From NCBI GenBank assembly GCA_022482785.1, contig JAKVON010000002.1:1-64000 (forward strand): a stretch of 64,000 nt of DNA, in the 5' to 3' direction. Below, one piece after another: positions 31,727 through 39,518 of this stretch. This DNA is from Atopobiaceae bacterium (GTDB taxonomy: Bacteria; Actinomycetota; Coriobacteriia; Coriobacteriales; Atopobiaceae). How positions within the stretch are numbered: position 1 is the stretch's first letter; the number at the start of each line of letters is the position of its first letter. Below the pieces are notes generated by a model. The model saw only the letters and a list, made by a program, of their open reading frames with translations, had not been told where the DNA came from and searched no databases. Made by a program: the position numbers and the translations under genes.

Positions 31727-32355
31727 TGCCCGGGAGCCTCGCCGCCCTTTGCCTCGTCGGCCTGCTGGGAGGGGCCGTCGGGCTGGCCCTGTCGCGACGG
31801 GGAGCTCCCGTGGGACGACCACGCCTGGCAAGACGGCTCGCCGGGGCTGTCGATGGGCTCGTCTCCTCCGTGGGGGAGAGGCTCGGCCCCAACGAGGCCG
31901 AGGTGCGCAGGGAGTGCCTGCGGCAGATGCCCGAGCTGCTCGACATCGTCATCCTCGGCCTCTCGGCGGGGCTCTCCTTCGATGCGGCGCTCGAGCTGTA
32001 CTGCTCCCGTTACGACACGCTTCTGTCCCATGCGTTCGAACGGGCCGTCAGAAGCTGGCAGATGGGGCTTGTCAGCAGGGAGGAGGCGCTCCATGACCTT
32101 TCGGACGAGCTCGGGGTGGGCGCGATCGGGCGTTTCGCCTCCTCCGTGAGCGAGGCCCTCGCGTTCGGCTCGCCCTTGGCCTCGATCCTCGGGCAGCAGG
32201 CGAGTGCCATCAGGGAGGAGCAGCGCATGCAGATGGAGGAGCAGATAGAGAAGGTGCCGGTCAAGATGCTCGTTCCCATGGGAACCCTCATCGTCCCGGC
32301 GATGCTTCTCGCGATCCTGGGACCGCTCCTCTCCGCTGCCCTGCGCCTGGGATAG
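31726..32355 (+). CDS. tadC: Tad pilus inner-membrane platform protein TadC
   Basis: This 209 aa second F-domain protein overlaps tadB by one base (TGATG). The core reads QMPELLDIVILGLSAGLSFD and continues to QMEEQIEKVPVKMLVPMGTL, ending in a membrane helix. It partners TadB as the platform through which TadA acts on the pilin. A short hairpin (32360-32374, arms CGGGCGA/TCGCCCG) lies in the 49-base gap before flp and may set the ratio of pilin to machine mRNA. Confidence 0.88.
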   Translation: MPGSLAALCLVGLLGGAVGLALSRRGAPVGRPRLARRLAGAVDGLVSSVGERLGPNEAEVRRECLRQMPELLDIVILGLSAGLSFDAALELYCSRYDTLLSHAFERAVRSWQMGLVSREEALHDLSDELGVGAIGRFASSVSEALAFGSPLASILGQQASAIREEQRMQMEEQIEKVPVKMLVPMGTLIVPAMLLAILGPLLSAALRLG

Positions 32356-32404
32356 GAATCGGGCGAATCGCCCGGGGTGCACGTCGATTCGGGAAGGTGG
32401 TCGT

Positions 32405-32599
32405 ATGGGTCAGAAAGAGGTCGCACGGCATCTGGTCGGCTGGATGGGGGAGCTCTCGGAGGAGGAGGGGCAGGGAACGACGGAGTACGCGATTCTCGTC
32501 GGGGTGCTCGTCGTGATCGCGATCGTCGCGATACTCGCGTTCAGGGACAAGATATCCGAGCTCTGGGATGCCATCTCAAATGGCATCAACTCCCTGTGA
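32405..32599 (+). CDS. flp: Flp-type major pilin
   Basis: The 64 aa precursor has the Flp prepilin pattern: a hydrophilic leader, the processing region EEEGQGTTEYAILVG with the conserved Glu-Tyr, a single hydrophobic helix (ILVGVLVVIAIVAILAF) and a short tail. It would be cut before the TTEYA region by a prepilin peptidase, which is not in this window. The ribosome-binding site is GGGAAGG. It follows tadC after 49 bases containing a hairpin. Confidence 0.9.
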   Translation: MGQKEVARHLVGWMGELSEEEGQGTTEYAILVGVLVVIAIVAILAFRDKISELWDAISNGINSL

Positions 32600-33078
32600 T
32601 CGTCGGCGGCCTGCGCGGCATCCGGCATCGAGGCGGCAGAACGCCCCTTCTCGTCGCCCTTGCGATGGCCCTGGCCCTCATGCTCCTTCTCTCGGCCGCG
32701 CCGCCCGGCGCCGGCAGGGGAGGGGGCGGGGGCGCGCCGGGCGCGGGTGCCGCGACGCAGCCCAAGAGCGGCGTCGGGGCGCCGGAGGAGGGGGCCGGGG
32801 CCCGGGCGGCGCCGCCGATCGCTCGCTACGAGAGCGCCGGGCCGATCCAGCAGGCGGCCTCGGCCCTCCTCGAGGGATACCGCGACTCAGGGGATGCGGC
32901 TCTTGCCCATGCCGGCTATGTCGACCTCCTCGGGAGGGTCTGGAGCTGCACCGTCCGCGGGAGGTCGTGGGTCGACGTGTGCTTCGTCAGGCAGCTCGAT
33001 GACGAGAGGAGCGAGGTCGAGGTTATTCGGATGGACGTCGACGACTGGAAGGATGCCTATGAGGGGGAGTTCGGATGA
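32596..33078 (+). CDS. Unknown secreted or anchored protein in the Tad operon
   Basis: About 160 aa if started at GTG 32596 (GTGA overlap with flp); ATG 32665 is a shorter option. It has a hydrophobic helix (LLVALAMALALMLLLSAAP), a Gly/Ala-rich stretch, then a small compact domain with EGYRDSGDAALAHAGYVDLL and RVWSCTVRGRSWVDVCFVRQ. Two cysteines in that domain could form a disulfide. I do not recognise a family. Its place between two pilin-like genes suggests a pilus-associated role. Confidence 0.65.
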   Translation: MIVGGLRGIRHRGGRTPLLVALAMALALMLLLSAAPPGAGRGGGGGAPGAGAATQPKSGVGAPEEGAGARAAPPIARYESAGPIQQAASALLEGYRDSGDAALAHAGYVDLLGRVWSCTVRGRSWVDVCFVRQLDDERSEVEVIRMDVDDWKDAYEGEFG

Positions 33079-33338
33079 GAGGAGGCCGTTCGTCTCGGCA
33101 TCGTGCGACAGGGCGCCTCGCGCGTGCCGTCAGGGATCTGTCCGGGGAGCGCGAGGGCCAGTCGACGGTCGAGTACGCACTCGTCATCTTCGCCTTCCTC
33201 GCCCTGCTCGCGGCACTTGCCTCCCTTTGGGGGGCGGCGCGTGATGGCGCGCTCGTCGACATCGCGAGGCAGGCGGCATCTCACGGGCTGTCCCAGGGGC
33301 TCACTCCCGACGCGCTCCAGGACATCGCGCTGTTCTGA
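33075..33338 (+). CDS. Small Flp/TadE-like pilin or pseudopilin
   Basis: This 87 aa protein overlaps the previous gene by 4 bases. After a basic leader it has EREGQSTVEYALVIFAFLAL, the same processing-site pattern (Gly, then Glu-Tyr at about +5) as Flp. A single helix and a short tail (GLSQGLTPDALQDIALF) follow. It is longer than flp and could be a minor pilin processed by the same peptidase. Confidence 0.8.
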   Translation: MRGGRSSRHRATGRLARAVRDLSGEREGQSTVEYALVIFAFLALLAALASLWGAARDGALVDIARQAASHGLSQGLTPDALQDIALF

Positions 33339-33341
33339 GGC

Positions 33342-33833
33342 ATGGCGCGGGGCGAAGGCGAGCTCGACGGGCAGGCCAGCGTCGAGGCGGCGCTCCTCCT
33401 CCCCGTGGCGATGGCCCTCGTCGCCCTCTTGGTCCAGCCGGTCTGCCTGCTCTACACGAGGAGCGTGATGGAGTCGAGCGCCGCAGAGGGGGTCCGCGCC
33501 CTCGCGACGGCATCGGGCTCCGGCGGCGCCACGGCCGAGGCGTGCGAGAGGTTCGTGCGAAGGCGTCTCGCAGCCGTGCCCGAGCTGTCCTGCTTCCACG
33601 TCGGCGGCGAGGACGACTGGACCGTCAGCTGCGAGGGCGCGGAGGGGGAGGCGTCCTGCTCGGTGAGCATTGCCGGCCACGCGCGTCCGCTCCCCTCCTC
33701 GGGCTGGCAGGCGGGGGTGCTCGGGGGCTCGGATGATTCGGGAATCGTACTCGAGGTGGAGGTGAGCGAGGATGTCAGGCCGAGTTGGCTCAAGGGGACG
33801 TACGGGGAGTGGGTCGGGATGTGGGACGCATGA
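33342..33833 (+). CDS. tadE: TadE-like minor pilin
   Basis: This 163 aa protein has a TadE-type N-terminus, GQASVEAALLLPVAMALVAL, a single membrane helix with the conserved Glu, and an external domain containing three cysteines. Such proteins are pseudopilins of Tad systems. The downstream gene's ATG overlaps its stop (ATGA at 33830-33833). Confidence 0.82.
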   Translation: MARGEGELDGQASVEAALLLPVAMALVALLVQPVCLLYTRSVMESSAAEGVRALATASGSGGATAEACERFVRRRLAAVPELSCFHVGGEDDWTVSCEGAEGEASCSVSIAGHARPLPSSGWQAGVLGGSDDSGIVLEVEVSEDVRPSWLKGTYGEWVGMWDA

Positions 33834-35883
33834 GGGGGGCCATGGCCTTCGCGGCGCGGGCGGGGGAATCTCCCTGTTCCTCACCGACGAGGGAGGCTAC
33901 ACGACCATCGCGGTGGCCCTTGCCATCCTCGTGAGCCTCGCCCTGGCCTTCTCCGTCGCTGGCGTCGAGGCGATCAACGCGCGCTCGGCAGACGTCCAGA
34001 CGGTCGCCGACTCCGCGGCCATGGCGGGGGCCGACGTCGTGTCGTCGTTCACGACCGTGGCGACGGTCTTGGACGCCTGCGTGCTTTCCATGGGCATCGC
34101 GGGGGTCCTGGTCTTGGGGGCAGGCCTCGTGCTCGCCGCGATTCCGGGGCTCCAGCCGGCAAGCGCCGAGGTCGAGAAGGTCGGGTGCAAGATCATCGAT
34201 GCGAGGAGGAGGTTCGCCGCCAAGGCGTCGGAAGGCCTCGAGAGGCTCGAGGGCACGCTCCCCTTGCTCGTCGTCATGAACTCCGCCTCCTGCGTCTCGG
34301 CCAACTCCTCCGGGCAGATGCGTTATACGGGAGTCGCGATCCCCTTCCCGCAGGAGTCCGGCTCGGACTTCTCGTCGCTCCAGGACGAGGCGGACGGGGA
34401 CGAGGTGAGCGAGGACGCCGACGCCCTGAGCAAGGCGACCGAGAGGGCCGAGGAGGCCAAGCGTCGCGCTGACGCGGAGCGTACGGCCGGCTGGTACGCG
34501 GACTGCGGCAGCAGCCCGTACTGCCTGCACGAGCGAGCCGGCGCCCTTGCCGGGCTCTCGGGGTCCGCGAACCCCTTCTACGCCACCCCGGACGCATGGA
34601 CCTATGGTGCCGCGCTCGTCCGGGCGAGGAACTACTACCAGCGTCGCATCGCCACCGAGCAGCCGGAGGGCCAGGGGATAGAGGCGTTGACCGACTCCCT
34701 GGCAAGGGCCGCCTTCTACGACTACGCCTACGACCGGGTCATGGCCGGACACTACACGGAGGGCGAGGACGGCTCGGTCGACCTCGACCTCCCCGGGCTT
34801 CCCGGGAACACCGACGAGGTCCGTGGCACGCCCCTCTACACCGATGCCCGGTGGCCCTGCACCCAGGAGGATGGCAAGGCCGTCCTCCACTCGTCCGCCA
34901 CATGTCCCGGCGCGCGCGGTGCCTACCTGGGGGTCGCCTCCGTGTCCGACATCGAGTCCGGGGCCGTGTCCCTGTGTCCGGACTGCGGCATGAGCGTGGG
35001 GGACCTCGGCAAGGCGACGGCGGCCTCGACGTCGATCGACAACGGGTTCGAGCACCACTGGAGGATCGTCTGCGAGTCTGCCCGCCGCTACCAACAGGCC
35101 AGAAACGAGCAGGCGGCGGCGGAGAGGGAGCAGAAGGAGGCGGCGGACAAGGCGTCGGATGCCTTCGACCGGGCCTTGGACGCCCTCAAGGTCGACCGTC
35201 CCAAGCTCTGCCCTCCCGGCGCATGGGGCTGCGTCGCCGTCGTGGGCCGTGGGGAGGGAGCGCAGATTCCCTCGGAGCTGACCTCGGCGTTTCTCGCTCC
35301 GGGCGAGCTGCCGGCGAGCGTCGCCCTCTCGGCGGCGACGCTTGCGCCAGACGACCAGACCGCCGAGAACAACGTGCTCTCGCGCTTCTTCGACGGCGTC
35401 GCCTCGGGCGGCGAGGGCACGACCGCCGGGGGCGTAGCCGATGGCGTTGGCGAGATGTGGGGCAGGCTCCTCGTCTCGTACGGGAGCGCCTACGAATCCG
35501 TGTCGGGCATAGCCGATCGCGTCCTGTCGAAGACGGGGGAGGGGGAGAACTCGAAGACGCTGCGATGGGTGAGGAAGCGACTCGCCCAGATCGTCTCCGA
35601 CGCGGGGTTCGAGCCATGCGACCTGCGCCTGCGAAAGCCCGTCCTCTGCAACTCCCAGGACGTCCTCTCCCAGGCAGGCTACGACGGCGTCGGCCGAGCG
35701 AGGGAGTTCGTCGAGAGCCTCCCGAACGGCGCCAGCCCCCAGGATGTCGCCCGAGCGCTCGGCCAGGAGGTCGCCGACGAGGTGGGGGGCACCACCTTCA
35801 CGGTCGCGGAGCTGCCGATACCCGGCACGGACCTCACGGTCCCTTTGACCATCGACCTGTCCGAGCTGGCAGGTGCCCTATGA
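33830..35883 (+). CDS. TadG-like pilus protein (probable one-base deletion near start)
   Basis: A large protein (about 684 aa) with an N-terminal membrane helix (TIAVALAILVSLALAFSVAG) after DEGGYTT. This is the Tad-like N-terminus seen in TadG, followed by VQTVADSAAMAGADVVSS. A second hydrophobic stretch (about 85-110) and a long external part with a helical Lys/Glu/Ala region and paired cysteines (CPDCG) follow. The ATG at 33830 overlaps the tadE stop but is out of frame with the body. Adding one G to the G5 run at 33862-33866 gives a smooth MRGAMAFAARAGGISLFLTD. The alternative in-frame ATG (33772) lies deep in tadE and gives unlikely sequence. Confidence 0.72.
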
Positions 35884-36352
35884 GGCCGCATGCCGTCCTC
35901 GAGGAGCGGGGGCAGATGACGGTCGAGCTCGCGGTGGTGGTGCCCGTCGTCGTGGTCATGGCTCTCGTGGTCTTCGACCTCATGCGCTTCGTCGCCCTCT
36001 GCGCCCGGTTCGACCGCGTCTCCCTCGACGCCGTGGTGTCCCAGGGAATCTCGCCGCCCTGGCGAGCAGGGCGACGCCTCGGCCTGTCGACGAGGTCCAG
36101 CGTGCCGTCTCGGCCTCCTTCGCGGGCTCGTCGGGGGTGAGCGTCGAGACCCGCGTCGAGGCGGTGGGGCCCTCGGAGGGAGGGACGGTCTTCTCGGCCG
36201 CGCCCAACCTCTCGAGGTTCGTGTGCACGCTCAGGGTCAGGCCGTGGCCCGACGCGTTCGTGATCGCGGGAGTGGCGTCGGGCACCCCCTTCCAGCTCTC
36301 CCATGAACGCTCTCTCGTAGTTGACCGCTATAGACCAGGGGTGGTGATGTGA
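35880..36352 (+). CDS. TadE/TadF-like minor pilin (frame broken)
   Basis: The start overlaps the previous stop (ATGA). The N-terminus ERGQMTVELAVVVPVVVVMA is again a TadE-type pseudopilin start with the conserved Glu. The frame is lost at GGG 36044-36046. Adding one G gives VVSQGNLAALASRATPRP and continues to HERSLVVDRYRPGVVM, so the whole protein is about 157 aa. The gene ends in TGATG overlap with the DUF192 gene, as usual in this operon. Confidence 0.72.
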
Positions 36353-36739
36353 TGGAGGAGATCAGGATTTCGATCGCCGAGCATCCTCGGAGGGGGATGT
36401 CGGTCAGGGTTCTTCGGAGCCATCCGGAGAGGCTGCGCGGGCTGCTCGGCACGAGCCGCGCCGCGCAGCCGGTGATGCTCGTCGGGTGCGGCTCGATTCA
36501 CACCTTCGGGATGTGCTCGGCCCTCGACGTGGCGCTCATCGCAGGGGACGGCACGGTCCTCAGAAGCGCGCGCGGGGTGCCGCCGGGAAGGGTCATCGGG
36601 AGGAGGGACGCGTGCTATGCGCTCGAGAGGCACTCGTCCCCCGGCCCCTTGGCCGCTGGTGGGGAATCGCGTGAGCGTCGTGTCGGAGGACGGTGCTCCC
36701 CAGGGCATCGGGGTTCTCGAAGAGGGGAGAAGGCCATGA
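36352..36739 (+). CDS. DUF192-family protein in the Tad operon (frame broken)
   Basis: The block RLRGLLGTSRAAQPVMLVGC, then SIHTFGMCSALDVALIAGDG and TVLRSARGVPPGRVIGR, match the DUF192 pattern (a small conserved beta domain of unknown function). The C-terminal part is in another frame; removing one C in 36638-36642 or 36645-36648 gives WPLVGNRVSVVSEDGAPQGI and a stop at 36737-36739 that overlaps the next ATG. About 129 aa. Most DUF192 proteins are exported, but here no signal peptide is seen. Its role in a pilus operon is unknown. Confidence 0.7.
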
Positions 36740-37309
36740 CGGCAGAGACGGCAGCGCGCGACGGATGCCCGTGCGGTCGAGGCGGAGCGCGAGGGCGACT
36801 GGCCCCATGCGCCGTCCCCGCGGACGAAGTCGTGCCCGCGCTGCGGGTCCGTCCTGTTCGAGGACCAGGACGTCTGCTTCGGCTGCCTGTACGACTTCTC
36901 CCATGTCCCGTCCTCCCACGCGCTTCCCGACCCCGACGCGACGCTCGCGCGGAACCATGCCGAAGGGGCCCTCGCGCCTGCGCCCGACCGGCGCCCGCCG
37001 ACGGCCGAGCGCCCCCGCCTCGTCGTCGACGCAGGCATCGTGCGCGTCGTCTGCCCCATACCGGAGCAGGGCCTCTCCGTCGGCCGCGCCCAGGACAACG
37101 ACGTCGTGATCGCCTCGCGCATGGTCTCCCGACACCAGGTCCGGGTGTTCGCCTCGAACGGGTGCGGCGAGGCGACCGTCGAGGACCAGGGCTCGACGAA
37201 CCCCTCGCTGGTCGACGGCGAGGAGCTCGCCGGGCGCTCGGTCCTGCGCCCGGGCTCCGTGCTCGAGGTGGGTGACGTGAGCTGCACGCTCGACGGGGGC
37301 GTCGGCTGA
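36736..37309 (+). CDS. Zinc-ribbon and FHA-domain protein (frame broken)
   Basis: The start ATG overlaps the DUF192 stop. After MTAETAARD the frame changes at GG 36763-36764. Dropping one G gives a protein of about 190 aa with a zinc ribbon (SCPRCGSVLFEDQDVCFGCL) followed by a Pro/Ala linker and an FHA domain. The FHA core is QGLSVGRAQDNDVVIASRMV, then SRHQVRVF and QGSTNPSLVDGEEL, with the expected phosphothreonine-binding Arg, Ser and Asn. FHA domains bind phosphorylated Thr, so this could read Ser/Thr-kinase signals for the pilus. No kinase is in the window. Confidence 0.72.
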
Positions 37310-37313
37310 GCCC

Positions 37314-37353
37314 GCACGTCGGCGGCCGTGCGTGTCCGCGGCCGCCGACGTGC
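37314..37353 (+). terminator. Strong hairpin after the Tad operon
   Basis: Perfect 15-base arms (37314-37328 with 37339-37353) form a very GC-rich hairpin 5 bases after the FHA gene stop. There is no T tract, so termination may need a factor or be incomplete. Its place at the end of a 10-kb operon supports a terminator role. Confidence 0.6.
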
Positions 37354-37456
37354 CGCCGAAGGCAGGCTCCTGGACCCTGCCGGGGATTGCCGTCGCTGCT
37401 GGCGGATATACTGGTGGCAGCAACGACACGCATCTTGCAAGGGGAGACGAGACCAT

Positions 37457-38518
37457 ATGCCATCGAGGGGACAAGACAAGGCCGCTTCGCCGACGTTCCA
37501 TGGGGTGAATCTCGCCGGTTGGCTCGTCCTGGAGTCCTGGGCGACCCCCGAGCTGTTCACCGGGACCGGCGCGCTCGACGAGGCAGGCCTCGTCCGCGCC
37601 CTCGGCCCCAAGCGCTACGCGGAGCACCTGCGCCAGCATCGGGAGACCTTCGTCACGGAGCGCGACTTCGCGCGGATCGCGACCCGTGGGTTCGACTGCG
37701 TGCGACTTCCCGTCCCCTGGTACGTCTTCGGCGAGAGGGGGCCTCTGCCCGGTGGCTTCCGGGGCTGCGTGGCCCAGGTCGACCACGCCTTCGACTGGGC
37801 GGAGTCGCACGGCCTCGGAATCCTCCTCGACCTCGCGGAGGTCCCCGTCGTGGACGACGGGTTCGGCGCCGCCTCCATGGTCTCGCATCCCATGAGCCGC
37901 AATGCCACCATCGCGGTGCTCTGCGCCCTGGCGAAGCGCTACGCGTCCCGTCCCGCGCTCATGGGCATCGAGGTCCTGGACGAGCCGGCGCCCCAGGTGA
38001 GGCACGGCTTCTCCATCTCCGAGGGAATCCCGCTGCACGCGCTGCGGAACTTCTACCGCGACGCCTATAACGCCATCCGCAGGGTGGCCCCGGAAAGCTG
38101 CGCGGTCGTCATCTCTGACGCGGGCCTGCCCGGGAGCTGGAAGGGCTTCATGGCGCAGCGTCGCTACACCAACGTCTGGCTCGACTGCCATCTCTACCAC
38201 TTCGCCGCCGACATCAACGCCTCCGGCCCGACGGGCGCCCGCATCCTCGTCGAGAGGAGCCGGAAGGCCCTCTCCGCCGCGCGCTCGAGCGGCCTTCCCG
38301 TCATCGTCGGCGAGTGGTCGTCGGCGCTTCCCGTGGGAGACGCGCAGATAACCCCGGAAGGAAGGCTCGCGCTCGAGCGCGTCTACACGTCTGCGCAGAT
38401 ATCCGCCTTCGCGTCCTCGCGCGGGTGGTTCTTCCAGACCTGGAAGACCTCGGGGCTCGTCTCTGGCTGGGATGCCCGCGTCGCGCTCTCGAGCTTCGAG
38501 CTCGGCATGTTCGAGTAG
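37457..38518 (+). CDS. GH5 family glycosidase (exo-1,3-beta-glucanase-like)
   Basis: This 353 aa protein has no signal peptide. The opening FHGVNLAGWLVLESWATPEL resembles exo-beta-1,3-glucanases of GH5. Next come RGFDCVRLPVPWYVF, then the acid/base region GIEVLDEPAPQ and the nucleophile GEWSSALP. GH5 normally has Asn-Glu-Pro at the acid/base; here it is Asp-Glu-Pro. Both catalytic glutamates remain. A CLDCHLYHF-like block is present (VWLDCHLYHF). A TATACT (37407-37412) about 45 bases upstream may be its -10. Substrate is inferred only. Confidence 0.82.
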   Translation: MPSRGQDKAASPTFHGVNLAGWLVLESWATPELFTGTGALDEAGLVRALGPKRYAEHLRQHRETFVTERDFARIATRGFDCVRLPVPWYVFGERGPLPGGFRGCVAQVDHAFDWAESHGLGILLDLAEVPVVDDGFGAASMVSHPMSRNATIAVLCALAKRYASRPALMGIEVLDEPAPQVRHGFSISEGIPLHALRNFYRDAYNAIRRVAPESCAVVISDAGLPGSWKGFMAQRRYTNVWLDCHLYHFAADINASGPTGARILVERSRKALSAARSSGLPVIVGEWSSALPVGDAQITPEGRLALERVYTSAQISAFASSRGWFFQTWKTSGLVSGWDARVALSSFELGMFE

Positions 38519-38522
38519 CCGC

Positions 38523-39419
38523 ATGGCCGATCTTCCCCAGCCGCCGCGCGCCTCGGGCGTCCTCTCGCTCGTCGGCACCCCCATAGGCAACCTGTCGGAC
38601 GCCTCGCCCCGCGCGCTCGAGACCCTCGGCGACGCCGACGTCATCCTCTGCGAGGACACGCGCGTCACCTCGAAGCTCTGCGCCCGCTTCTCCATTCACA
38701 CGCCCCTCGAGCGCTGCGACGAGAACGTCATCGCCGAGAGGGTCCCCTCCGTGCTCGCGCGCCTCGCCTCGGGCGCGCGGGTGGCGTTCGTCTCCGACGC
38801 CGGCATGCCCTGCGTCTCCGATCCCGGCCAGCGCCTCGTCGATGCGGTTCTCGATCAGGGGCTCCGCGTCGAGGTGGTTCCCGGGCCGTCGGCCGTCTCC
38901 TCGGCCTTGGCCCTCTCCGGCCTCTCCTCCGAGCGATTCCTGTTCGAGGGCTTCCTCCCACGCAAGGCCTCCGAGCAGCGCTCGACCCTCGAGGCCCTCT
39001 CGTCCGTTCCCGCGACGCTGGTGATCTACGAGTCGCCCCGGCGCGTCGCCAAGACCCTGGCCGCGGTCGCGGCGGTGTGCCCCCTCCGCCGCGTCGCGCT
39101 CGTCCGCGAGCTCACCAAGGTCCACGAGGAGGTCGTCCGCGCCCGCGCGCAGGAGCTTGCCGATGCCATCGCCGCACGTGGGGAGGTCAAGGGGGAGTGC
39201 GTCGTGGTGGTCGAGGCCCCCGGCCAGGACGAGCTCGCCGCGCGCCGGTCCGGGGCGCGGGAGGGGGAGGACCGACGGGGGGTCGACGACCTCATCGCCG
39301 AGGGCCTTGCCCAGGGCACCCCCAAGAGCGCGCTCGCCCGCGAGGTCGCGCGTGCGAGCGGCGGCTCGAGGTCCGCGGTCTACGCGCGCATCGTCGAGCT
39401 GTCGCGGGAAGGCCGGTGA
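38523..39419 (+). CDS. rsmI: 16S rRNA (cytidine(1402)-2'-O)-methyltransferase
   Basis: RsmI methylates the ribose of C1402 in 16S rRNA using SAM. The tetrapyrrole-methylase fold starts SLVGTPIGNLSDASPRAL, followed by CEDTRVTSKL, FVSDAGMPCVSDPGQRLV and VVPGPSAVSSALALSGL. The YESPRR block (LVIYESPRRVAKTL) and the C-terminal helix-turn-helix (GTPKSALAREVARASGGS) complete the usual 298 aa. It starts 4 bases after the GH5 stop. Confidence 0.95.
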   Translation: MADLPQPPRASGVLSLVGTPIGNLSDASPRALETLGDADVILCEDTRVTSKLCARFSIHTPLERCDENVIAERVPSVLARLASGARVAFVSDAGMPCVSDPGQRLVDAVLDQGLRVEVVPGPSAVSSALALSGLSSERFLFEGFLPRKASEQRSTLEALSSVPATLVIYESPRRVAKTLAAVAAVCPLRRVALVRELTKVHEEVVRARAQELADAIAARGEVKGECVVVVEAPGQDELAARRSGAREGEDRRGVDDLIAEGLAQGTPKSALAREVARASGGSRSAVYARIVELSREGR

Positions 39420-39518
39420 CGCGCCGCCCGCGTCGCCCGCCGCGTCCCCGCCGCCACGCTACAATGGCATACGTGAATTTCCACGGATGATCAAGACGCG
39501 CGCTCGAAAGAGGCTCTC

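Noticed and set aside
33772-33829. ATG 33772 as the start of the TadG-like protein
   Set aside because: It would overlap tadE by about 62 bases and add 19 Gly/Ser/Arg-rich residues typical of out-of-frame high-GC sequence. The 33830 ATG with a one-base deletion fits the overlap pattern of the operon.
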